Origin: an uncultured Gammaproteobacteria bacterium
GTDB taxonomy: Bacteria; Pseudomonadota; Gammaproteobacteria; Pseudomonadales; Azotimanducaceae
Direction: 5' to 3'
Assembly: GCA_913043075.1 (NCBI GenBank)
Contig: CAJWLI010000025.1
Location: forward strand, 1 to 12,060
Length of the DNA: 12,060 bases
The translations under genes and the position numbers were made by a program. This document shows, one piece after another, positions 1 to 5,628 of this stretch. The notes below the pieces were generated by a model. The model ran no database searches. It was not told where the DNA came from and was given only the letters and a program-made list of their open reading frames with translations. Within the stretch, counting starts at the first letter, position 1. Each line of letters starts with the position of its first letter.

Positions 1-543
1 AAGAAACTTGAAGCGGGCGAAAATCAGTTAAAAAGGCTGTTAGCAGCTGCAGATAAGCTTGAAATCATAGACTTATCCTCAAACTATATGCGAGGGCTTG
101 ACAGGTTAGACGGAACCCTAGAACGCTCGGTTTTTTGGGACGATGCGTATTGTTCTTATGGAACTTATGAAGGTGGTCCGGAGGGCTTCGTGGAATACTG
201 TCAGTCTGCTTTAAAGTCACATCTGTCTAACCACCATTTTCTTGGACAGATAAACATTGAAATAGAGAATAACGAAGCTTTTGGTGAAGTTTATTATCAG
301 GCTTTCCATCGCACAAAAGATGCTAACGATAATCAGCGTGATGTTTTTATAAGCGGGCGTTACGTTGATCGCTATGAAAAACGAGAGGAGATTTGGAAAA
401 TCGCTTACCGAAGCGAGCTGGTTGATTGGGTAAGAGACGATCCAGCAGCCGACACTTGGTTTAAGAATTCTCCCATGATCTTAGGTGCGCGAAAGCCAAA
501 GGATCCATTATATGACAGAGAAAAGATGAGAAAGACCAGTTAA
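1..543 (+). CDS. SnoaL-like / NTF2-fold family protein, 5' end outside window
   Basis: The reading frame is open from base 1 and holds no ATG, GTG or TTG before an internal ATG at 88, so the true start lies upstream and the visible 180 residues are the C-terminal part. The segment reading ADKLEIIDLSSNYMRGLDRLD is the usual N-terminal helix of SnoaL-like (NTF2 superfamily) proteins. It is followed by a conserved-looking core (SVFWDDAYCSYG, LGQINIEIENNEAFGEVYYQ, ISGRYVDRYEKR, WKIAYRSELVDW) and a tail of the form GARKPKDPLYD seen in this subgroup. NTF2-fold proteins of this kind include small cone-shaped dehydratases, isomerases and ring-hydroxylating dioxygenase beta subunits, often in catabolism of steroids, aromatics or terpenes. 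The substrate cannot be inferred here. It lies 70 bases before the next gene on the same strand, and there is no strong terminator between them. Confidence 0.8.
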   Translation, partial: KKLEAGENQLKRLLAAADKLEIIDLSSNYMRGLDRLDGTLERSVFWDDAYCSYGTYEGGPEGFVEYCQSALKSHLSNHHFLGQINIEIENNEAFGEVYYQAFHRTKDANDNQRDVFISGRYVDRYEKREEIWKIAYRSELVDWVRDDPAADTWFKNSPMILGARKPKDPLYDREKMRKTS

Positions 544-563
544 ATTTTAGGGGTTCCTCCTTA

Positions 564-579
564 AAACCTCGAAAGGTTT
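564..579 (+). terminator. short hairpin after the SnoaL-like gene (weak terminator candidate)
   Basis: AAACCT (564-569) and AGGTTT (574-579) form a perfect 6-bp inverted repeat around a CGAA loop, 21 bases after the stop of the SnoaL-like gene. The stem has only two G-C pairs and no T-run follows on the forward strand, so it may only slow transcription or protect mRNA ends. On the reverse strand the loop reads TTCG, but no reverse gene ends here. Confidence 0.25.
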
Positions 580-613
580 GCCGGCTGGGACTTGTGCTCA
601 AGCTCACTATAAT

Positions 614-1615
614 ATGCAAAGCAAAAATCTACTCAAAACAGCGATCATTATCTTGCTTATTAGCTCGGGATCCGCGATCGCAGAAATCTCGACCTCTGAT
701 CCTTTCGCTGTTTCAAATTTTAGTCCGCTCGTAAAAATTCACGGACTACCGGCACCAAGATCAGCGAATATAATGACTAAGGGTAGCCTTAGAGGAACGA
801 TACAAGCTTCCCTTTCGAACAACTTCAGCGAAAGTCTGGGCGAACAGCAATCTATTCTGCTAGATGGGGAAACCCTTAATACGGAGCTCTCTATTGACTA
901 CGGACTTGGCAACAAAGCAGAACTTTCACTAGTGGTGCCTTACTCAAAACACAGTGGCGGCAATCTGGATGGATTCATCGAAAACTGGCATTCTTTTTTT
1001 GATTTGCCCGATGGTGGTCGACGTCATAGTCCAAAAAACCGCCTGCTATATCAAGTGAAAAATAATGGTAGAGAATCTTTTGCCCTAGGCCCTAATTCCA
1101 CCGGGGCCCTCGGAGACATTTCTATTATTTTCTCTAAAAACTTATCAGATAGAAAAAACCAGCTATGGAAGGTTTCTGCAGGTGTTAAATTGCCTTCAGG
1201 AAAATTTTCCGATTTATCTGGATCAGAATTTACTAGTTTTTTTTCTATGGTTCATTACAGCAATCTGTCTATCTTAAGATTCCCCAAGTGGCATTTTAAT
1301 CAAACCCTCGGGGTTTTGAAAAATAACGCCGCCGACCTTTTTGAAACAAAAGTAAAAGGTTTAGTGTATTTTGGGTCGTCGCAAGTCGGCCGGAAGGTCA
1401 GAGAGAGATTAAATCTCAAATTGCAGTTCGACTATCACACTTCTTTTTATTCAAGTGATTTAAAGCAACTCGGAAACGCGAGTGCCCAACTGGTTCTAGG
1501 AGGCACTATCAAAGTAAGCGAGTCATTTGCATTGGATCTTTCCCTTAGCGAGGACATCGCTGCAAATACAGCTCCCGATGTAACCTTTAGTCTTGGCTTG
1601 CGAAGAACCTTCTGA
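614..1615 (+). CDS. DUF3187-type secreted / outer-membrane protein
   Basis: A 333-residue protein with a clear Sec signal peptide: K at 4 and 8, a hydrophobic core AIIILLISSG, and a likely cleavage after SAIA near residue 23. I chose the ATG at 614 because it places the signal peptide normally; a TTG at 578 would add 12 residues in front. No good Shine-Dalgarno is visible before either start. The mature part resembles the DUF3187 family: an early DPFAVSNFSPLVKIHGLPAP segment, the middle FIENWHSFFDLPDGGR, KLPSGKFSDLSGSEF, and a late EDIAANTAPDVTFSLGL. It ends in a phenylalanine after alternating hydrophobic residues, as outer-membrane beta-barrels do. Family function is not known to me. It starts a forward group with a dioxygenase 39 bases downstream and an acyltransferase after that, so an envelope or lipid role is possible but is only an inference. 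Confidence 0.75.
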   Translation: MQSKNLLKTAIIILLISSGSAIAEISTSDPFAVSNFSPLVKIHGLPAPRSANIMTKGSLRGTIQASLSNNFSESLGEQQSILLDGETLNTELSIDYGLGNKAELSLVVPYSKHSGGNLDGFIENWHSFFDLPDGGRRHSPKNRLLYQVKNNGRESFALGPNSTGALGDISIIFSKNLSDRKNQLWKVSAGVKLPSGKFSDLSGSEFTSFFSMVHYSNLSILRFPKWHFNQTLGVLKNNAADLFETKVKGLVYFGSSQVGRKVRERLNLKLQFDYHTSFYSSDLKQLGNASAQLVLGGTIKVSESFALDLSLSEDIAANTAPDVTFSLGLRRTF

Positions 1616-1654
1616 GTTATCATAAACAAAGCTATTTTTATAGGTACGAGTGTT

Positions 1655-2503
1655 ATGGAAATCATTCCCATTGCCAAATCCTTAGGCGCCGAAGTGATTG
1701 GTGCCCAGCTCGTTAACATGGACGTAAAAACGTATTCTTCGATCGAAAAAGCATTTTCACGTTACCTCGTCTTATGTTTTAGGGACCAACAACTCGGTCC
1801 ATGTGATCTTGTGAATTTAGCTAGAAAATTTGGAGGGGTTGGCGAAACGCCTTATCTTTCAGGATTGGAAGACTACCCAGATGTTGTCCCTATAGTAAAG
1901 GAGGCAAACGAAAAGTCCCAACACACTTTCGGATCTGGGTGGCACACTGATTTCACATTTCAAAAAAAACCTCCTGCCCGAACATTACTCTATGCCTTAG
2001 ATGTGCCGCCAAAAGGCGGTGATACTCTTTTTGCAAACCTCCAGGACGCTTATGAATCATTATCGACAGGCATGCAAGAGAGTTTGTCCAGGCTCCGAGC
2101 ACTTCATAGTTCAATTCGCTCCTACGGCCCTAATGCCAGCCTAAAAAATCATTTAGAAAATATGACCATTACAAACGAAAAGGAAGAACCCGGATTTGAG
2201 AGCCACCCTGTGATCAGGAAGCACCCGGTTACGGGAAAGCCTTCGCTCTGGATAAATCCAACTTATACAATAAGATTCGACGGGATGACTGATGAAGAGA
2301 GCCAACCCTTACTTGATTATCTTAATGATTTGATTACTGAAGCTAGATTTACATGCCGAGTTAATTGGAAGAGAAACAGTCTTGTAATGTGGGACAACAG
2401 ATGCACCCAACACTCAGCGTCTTCAGACTACGCAGGACACCGCAGAGAGATGTGGAGAATAACGACGGCCGGAGACACTCCAGCAAACTTTGAGCAGGTC
2501 TAG
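1655..2503 (+). CDS. TauD/TfdA family Fe(II)/2-oxoglutarate-dependent dioxygenase
   Basis: The 282-residue length is that of the TauD/TfdA family. These cytoplasmic, non-haem iron enzymes oxidise a substrate while converting 2-oxoglutarate and O2 to succinate and CO2. The iron-binding facial triad is visible: the HxD motif in GSGWHTDFTF (H97, D99) and the distal histidine in CTQHSA (H253). Arg264 and Arg268 lie 11 and 15 residues after H253, the spacing of the 2-oxoglutarate-binding and substrate-sulfonate-binding arginines of taurine dioxygenase. Other family hallmarks are FRDQQL near residue 42, PPKGGDTLFANL, and the WDNR box before H253. The substrate could be taurine, another sulfonate, an aryloxyacid or a lipid or amino-acid derivative. 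No sulfonate transporter or tauABC-like gene is nearby, so I would not call it tauD. It sits between the DUF3187 gene (39-base gap) and plsC (14-base gap), which suggests co-transcription. Confidence 0.9.
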   Translation: MEIIPIAKSLGAEVIGAQLVNMDVKTYSSIEKAFSRYLVLCFRDQQLGPCDLVNLARKFGGVGETPYLSGLEDYPDVVPIVKEANEKSQHTFGSGWHTDFTFQKKPPARTLLYALDVPPKGGDTLFANLQDAYESLSTGMQESLSRLRALHSSIRSYGPNASLKNHLENMTITNEKEEPGFESHPVIRKHPVTGKPSLWINPTYTIRFDGMTDEESQPLLDYLNDLITEARFTCRVNWKRNSLVMWDNRCTQHSASSDYAGHRREMWRITTAGDTPANFEQV

Positions 2504-2517
2504 AGGTACTATTAAAA

Positions 2518-3315
2518 TTGCTTAACACGACTAAACGAAAATTGAATTTCCAAAAGAACGAGGATAACCAACCGCTGACCCTTCTCGCTCTGAACCTCTA
2601 TAAATGGTTCATAATCTTTCCAGCACTCCTAATGACAACAATTATAATTGGAAGCTGTATTGTTGTGATATCCATTTTTGGATTTCCAGCAGCTTGTTCG
2701 CAGAAGCTCGCCTCATTTTGGGCAAGAATTAATGCGAAGGTCTGCTTAATAAAGCTTGAAATTACTGGCCTCGAAAATTTACGAGATAACCAATGCTACA
2801 TTTTAGTGGCCAACCATCTGAGTCTGATTGATATCTATATTTTGTACGGCTTTCTTGGCAAAAACCTAAAATGGGTGATGAAGAAAGAATTGAGATACAT
2901 TCCCTTTTTAGGACAAGCCTGTGTAGCAATGGGAAATATATTTGTGGATCGAAAGAATACGGAATTCGATCTTAAAGCACTCCGAGATGCGAAGAGGAAT
3001 ATAGCGAGAAGCGATTGCATCATCTTTTTTCCGGAGGGCACTAGATCTAGAGACGGGAATTTAGGCCCTTTCAAAAAAGGAGCCTTTCGCATGGCAAAGG
3101 ATCTAGAGTTTCCGGTTGTTCCAATCACTCTCCACGACACTCACCACGTCTTAGCAACAGACTCGATTGATTGGAGGCCTGGAAAAGTTCTAATGGAAAT
3201 TCATCGTCCCATTGAAATCAAATCGGAAACCGACCCCAATAAGATAAGCTTCGAATCCAGAGAGATGATCCGTAAATCTTTGATCAAAAAAATCGAGGCG
3301 CAGAACGCAGAATAA
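2518..3315 (+). CDS. plsC: 1-acyl-sn-glycerol-3-phosphate acyltransferase (PlsC/LPLAT family)
   Basis: A 265-residue member of the lysophospholipid acyltransferase family, which at the inner membrane transfers an acyl chain from acyl-ACP or acyl-CoA to lysophosphatidic acid to give phosphatidic acid. All four motifs are present: NHLSLID (H100 to D105, the catalytic HX4D pair), GNIFVDR (139-145), FPEGTR (171-176) and VVPITL (200-205). A hydrophobic stretch at about residues 31-56 is a membrane anchor. The start is TTG at 2518, with AGAGG at 2502-2506 as ribosome-binding site, 11 bases away and overlapping the stop of the dioxygenase gene. The next in-frame ATG (residue 39) would cut the membrane segment. 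A genome may carry several such enzymes, so an accessory acyltransferase (ornithine lipid, lipid A or other substrate) is possible. The dioxygenase partner upstream makes a specialised lipid modification conceivable. Confidence 0.9.
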   Translation: MLNTTKRKLNFQKNEDNQPLTLLALNLYKWFIIFPALLMTTIIIGSCIVVISIFGFPAACSQKLASFWARINAKVCLIKLEITGLENLRDNQCYILVANHLSLIDIYILYGFLGKNLKWVMKKELRYIPFLGQACVAMGNIFVDRKNTEFDLKALRDAKRNIARSDCIIFFPEGTRSRDGNLGPFKKGAFRMAKDLEFPVVPITLHDTHHVLATDSIDWRPGKVLMEIHRPIEIKSETDPNKISFESREMIRKSLIKKIEAQNAE

Positions 3316-3326
3316 GTTTGGAAACT
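3315..3326. terminator. weak hairpin between plsC and the convergent small gene
   Basis: AGTTT (3315-3319) and AAACT (3322-3326) form an inverted repeat in the 9-base gap between the convergent stops, followed on the forward strand by a very T-rich stretch (3328-3360). The stem is AT-rich and its two-base loop forces the inner pairs open, so it is at best a weak intrinsic terminator for plsC. The T-richness is also explained by lysine codons of the reverse gene. Confidence 0.25.
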
Positions 3327-3501
3327 ATTTCTTTTTGTTTTTTCCTTTTTTTTTATTTTTCTGCTTCTTTTTATCTTCTTTGTTTTTTTCTCCGCGCGCT
3401 TCTCTGAACGCATCTTGCATGCTTTCCAGCTTTATTTCTGCACGAGCATGCCTAAGCTTTTCAGCCGCTTTCACAAAGTCTACCACCCCCTTTTTTTCCA
3501 T
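3325..3501 (-). CDS. 58-residue protein with lysine-rich C-terminal tail
   Basis: On the reverse strand an ATG at 3501 opens a 58-residue frame ending in TAG at 3327-3325. The first 36 residues (MEKKGVVDFVKAAEKLRHAR, then AEIKLESMQDAFREAR) look like one amphipathic helix of ordinary composition. Residues 37-58 are almost all K, with some N, E, D, Q and G. A GGTGG-type ribosome-binding site lies about 8 bases before the ATG, and the frame starts 43 bases after the stop of the CPXCG gene on the same strand, which supports a two-gene transcript. I do not recognise the family. The basic tail suggests binding to RNA, DNA or ribosomes, but this is inference. The tail carries a run of nine A on the coding strand where polymerase slippage could occur. 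Short length and low complexity keep confidence moderate. Confidence 0.55.
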   Translation of the reverse strand: MEKKGVVDFVKAAEKLRHARAEIKLESMQDAFREARGEKNKEDKKKQKNKKKGKNKKK

Positions 3502-3544
3502 AGCTAAACCACCAAAGACTATTTTCTAAAAAATATTTACTGGC

Positions 3545-3724
3545 CTATATATTTCCAAATATCTCTGCCGACGTGCCATTGGCATCTCTGACAACTCTCA
3601 CTTCAAAAGGATTACAACACACTTGGCAGTCCTCGATGTATTCCTGATCTGCCGACGGGTCAACAACTAATTCAATTCTCTCACCACAGTGAGGACAATA
3701 TGTTTTATGTGTTTCAAGATGCAT
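3545..3724 (-). CDS. CPXCG motif-containing cysteine-rich small protein
   Basis: A 59-residue reverse-strand frame from ATG at 3724 to TAG at 3547-3545. It contains YCPHCGERIELVVDPSADQE followed by YIEDCQVCCNPFEV. C10/C13 and C33/C36 (plus C37) make a paired-cysteine, zinc-ribbon-like arrangement, and the match to the small CPXCG family (Pfam DUF-type, common in Gammaproteobacteria) is strong. Function is unknown; metal binding is inferred from the four cysteines. The start has no clear Shine-Dalgarno, but a TATAAT sequence lies six bases upstream (see the regulatory entry), so a leaderless message is possible. It is divergent from the thioesterase gene and is followed by the lysine-rich 58-residue gene. 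Confidence 0.87.
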   Translation of the reverse strand: MHLETHKTYCPHCGERIELVVDPSADQEYIEDCQVCCNPFEVRVVRDANGTSAEIFGNI

Positions 3725-3768
3725 TCTATTATTATATATCGTGATGCTAAAAGAAGGGAGTTTTCGAA
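3725..3768. promoter_or_regulatory. divergent start region: TTG ribosome-binding site and -10-like box
   Basis: This 44-base gap serves two divergent genes. Forward, AAGGGAG at 3754-3760 lies eight bases before a TTG at 3769 and decides the thioesterase start. Reverse, TATAAT (ATTATA at 3731-3736 on the forward strand) lies six bases before the CPXCG ATG, so transcription from it would start at or next to the ATG. I see no good -35 at the right distance, so this is a candidate only. Confidence 0.4.
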
Positions 3769-4170
3769 TTGAATAAGCTTTTATCCGACGCTAACAACTG
3801 TTTCGTATGCGGGCCGAACAACCCTATCGGACTGCAGTTAAAATTCCGACTTAAAGATGATGTCTGCGTTGCAGATTTTAAACCAGGGAAAAACCTATGC
3901 GGATATAAAGGAATAGTTCACGGTGGAATAATATTTACTGTTCTTGACGATGTGATGGGAAATTGGCTTTTTCTAAAGGGCAAAAAAGCTTTCACGGCAA
4001 AATGTAGCATTCGTTACTTTGCAGAACTGCCGTGCGAATCAGAAACTCAAGTCGAGGGACACCTTTTAAAACAAAAAGGAAGAATGACGCAGATGAAAGG
4101 GATTATTCGTTCGGCCGAGGGAAACCAAATCTTCGCCGAAACGGACGGATTTTTTATGAATGCCAACTAA
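3769..4170 (+). CDS. PaaI-like hotdog-fold acyl-CoA thioesterase
   Basis: A 133-residue, single hotdog-domain protein. The N-terminal CFVCGPNNPIGLQLKF (residues 11-26) and the core GYKGIVHGGIIFTVLDDVMG are typical of PaaI/YbgC-like thioesterases. The HGG at 51-53 lies at the start of the central helix, with D60/D61 as candidate catalytic acids. Such enzymes hydrolyse acyl-CoA or aryl-CoA thioesters in the cytoplasm, usually as dimers or tetramers. The substrate cannot be read from sequence. The start is TTG with a strong AAGGGAG ribosome-binding site eight bases upstream; there is no in-frame ATG before residue 63. The stop codon overlaps that of the convergent mltB-type gene by four bases. 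C11 and C14 form a CxxC conserved in this subgroup; whether they bind metal is unclear. Confidence 0.87.
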   Translation: MNKLLSDANNCFVCGPNNPIGLQLKFRLKDDVCVADFKPGKNLCGYKGIVHGGIIFTVLDDVMGNWLFLKGKKAFTAKCSIRYFAELPCESETQVEGHLLKQKGRMTQMKGIIRSAEGNQIFAETDGFFMNAN

Positions 4171-5159
4171 ATATCGGCGAGATAATCAGCTAGCAGTCCT
4201 ACAGAAACAGCATATTTGTTCGCGCAATTGTACTGCAAAATGGTTTCAAAATTTTTTCCAACCAGGTAAGTCTGATCAGGGGTATCGCTCAAACGCAAAA
4301 GCTTATAGGTTTTATCCTTAGAAAGTTTCCCAGGATCAATCCCCAGGTCTATCCAATGCGTTAACGGGTATGGAGCAGAGTGATGTTTCATAGCTCGGCA
4401 ACCACTTTTCCCTGGCGTCGGTGGGAAACGGTCGTAAACTTCATTCGAAACGTTTACTTTCTTGCCCCATAGATAAGAATAAATCCAACCGTTTTTTCTT
4501 AGGTAATTAGCTATCGACGCAAACACATCTAATTCGGAATTCCAGATATCTTTCTTGCCATCCCCGTCAAAGTCCTGGGCATAACCAAAGAAACTGCTTG
4601 GCATAAACTGACTTTGTCCCATCGCTCCAGCCCAAGCTCCGACAAATGATCCAGATTTAACATGTCCCTCATCGAGTATTTTTAGTGCACTTATTAATTC
4701 TCGAGTAAAAAAAGTATTTCTTCTTGGATCATGGCCAAGCGTTGCCAAGGAGCGAATGACTGAGTATTTTCCTTGGTAACGCCCGAAGTTTGTCTCCAAA
4801 CCCCAAAAAGCGACTATATAATTAGCATCTACTTGATAAGTCCGTTCGACGGCTAATAGGTCTCTGTTATGTATTTGTCTTAAATTCCTTCCGTCGTTAA
4901 TTCTTTTGTCAGATAGACGTGCCTTAAGATAATCCTCGGTAGTTTGAATAAACTCAGGTTGTTTTCTATCTAACGCTAAGACTCTAGGGTCAGGTTTTAG
5001 CTGAGAAAGCTCTTGATTAATTATTGCTTCTGAAATCCCAGCCTCGATTGCTTTTTCACGAACAAAAACCAGGTACTCCTTAAAGCTTTGCGCATAAACT
5101 GATGATAAAGAAACGTCGACGACGGCAATGAGCAAAATGATCGAGATGTGTTTTCTCAT
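4167..5159 (-). CDS. mltB: membrane-bound-type lytic murein transglycosylase B (GH103), soluble periplasmic form
   Basis: A 330-residue protein that cleaves the MurNAc-GlcNAc bond of peptidoglycan with formation of 1,6-anhydro-MurNAc, acting in the periplasm. It begins with a signal peptide (RKH, then IILLIAVV, likely cut after VYA at residue 23). There is no lipobox cysteine, so it is probably not a lipoprotein as E. coli MltB is. The catalytic glutamate is E122 in VAFWGLETNFGRYQG. Further GH103 hallmarks are GAMGQSQFMPSSF (178-190), the calcium-site-like DFDGDGKKDIW (196-206), which matches the EF-hand loop of Slt35, and a C-terminal NFETILQYNCANKYAVSVG segment. The start ATG lies 34 bases from the divergent RDD gene. 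The nearest Shine-Dalgarno-like AAAGG is rather far (about 14 bases), and TATACT abuts the ATG. The gene ends tail-to-tail with the thioesterase gene. Confidence 0.93.
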   Translation of the reverse strand: MRKHISIILLIAVVDVSLSSVYAQSFKEYLVFVREKAIEAGISEAIINQELSQLKPDPRVLALDRKQPEFIQTTEDYLKARLSDKRINDGRNLRQIHNRDLLAVERTYQVDANYIVAFWGLETNFGRYQGKYSVIRSLATLGHDPRRNTFFTRELISALKILDEGHVKSGSFVGAWAGAMGQSQFMPSSFFGYAQDFDGDGKKDIWNSELDVFASIANYLRKNGWIYSYLWGKKVNVSNEVYDRFPPTPGKSGCRAMKHHSAPYPLTHWIDLGIDPGKLSKDKTYKLLRLSDTPDQTYLVGKNFETILQYNCANKYAVSVGLLADYLADI

Positions 5160-5193
5160 AGTATAATCATCAACCTTTTAATTTGAGAATTTA

Positions 5194-5628
5194 ATGGATA
5201 AAGAGTATCAATCAGCTGGCCTCTTCAGAAGGCTAGCTGCAATATTGTACGACTCACTGCTTATCATTGCTATGTGGCTCATCACTACACTGCTGCTTGT
5301 CGCTTTTATTAATGACGGGGCCGCGTTGCAAGGACCTCTGTTTCAGTTCGGATTATATTTTGAGGCGTGCCTTTTTTATTCGTACTTTTGGCGATTGCGC
5401 GGACAGACCCTTGGAATGCAAGTATGGAAAATCAAATTGGTTAGCCCAAGCCTGCAAACATTGAGTTGGCAAGAATGCTTTGCAAGGCTTTTCTTTGCTC
5501 TTGTTTCAGTTTCAATGTTAGGACTGGGTTTTATATGGATGCTTTTTGATCCTGACAGGCTAACCTGGCACGATCGAGCGTCAGGAACCAGAGTTGTTCT
5601 GCTTAGGAAAATTGAATTTGAAGACTAA
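5194..5628 (+). CDS. RDD family integral membrane protein
   Basis: A 144-residue inner-membrane protein with about three hydrophobic segments (roughly residues 15-39, 46-65 and 99-118). The family signature is visible: an Arg-rich start of helix 1 with Asp (GLFRRLAAILYDSLL, R12/R13 and D20), GQTLGMQVWKIKLV after the second segment, and the C-terminal DRLTWHDRASGTRVV (D119-V135) holding the last conserved Asp. RDD proteins are poorly characterised; a few have been linked to ion or Na+/H+ transport. In related gammaproteobacteria an RDD gene often lies by the lptG-lptF pair, which fits the position next to lptF. Start ATG with a weak GAG about eight bases upstream, 34 bases from divergent mltB. 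The last 48 bases overlap the convergent end of lptF; the overlapping residues follow the conserved motif. Confidence 0.87.
   Translation: MDKEYQSAGLFRRLAAILYDSLLIIAMWLITTLLLVAFINDGAALQGPLFQFGLYFEACLFYSYFWRLRGQTLGMQVWKIKLVSPSLQTLSWQECFARLFFALVSVSMLGLGFIWMLFDPDRLTWHDRASGTRVVLLRKIEFED

Noticed and set aside
578..613. TTG start 12 codons upstream for the DUF3187 protein
   Set aside because: It would put a non-signal-like segment before a well-formed signal peptide, and it lies in the hairpin region with the AAAGG too close to act as ribosome-binding site.
608..613. TATAAT directly before the DUF3187 ATG as a promoter
   Set aside because: Transcription would begin after the ATG, and no good -35 lies 16-18 bases upstream; better explained as an AT-rich start region. 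The TATACT abutting the mltB ATG is rejected for the same reason.
3335..3529. Forward frame rich in Phe and Ser opposite the lysine-tail gene
   Set aside because: Its composition is the mirror of lysine and glutamate codons on the reverse strand; it has no ribosome-binding site and no family resemblance.
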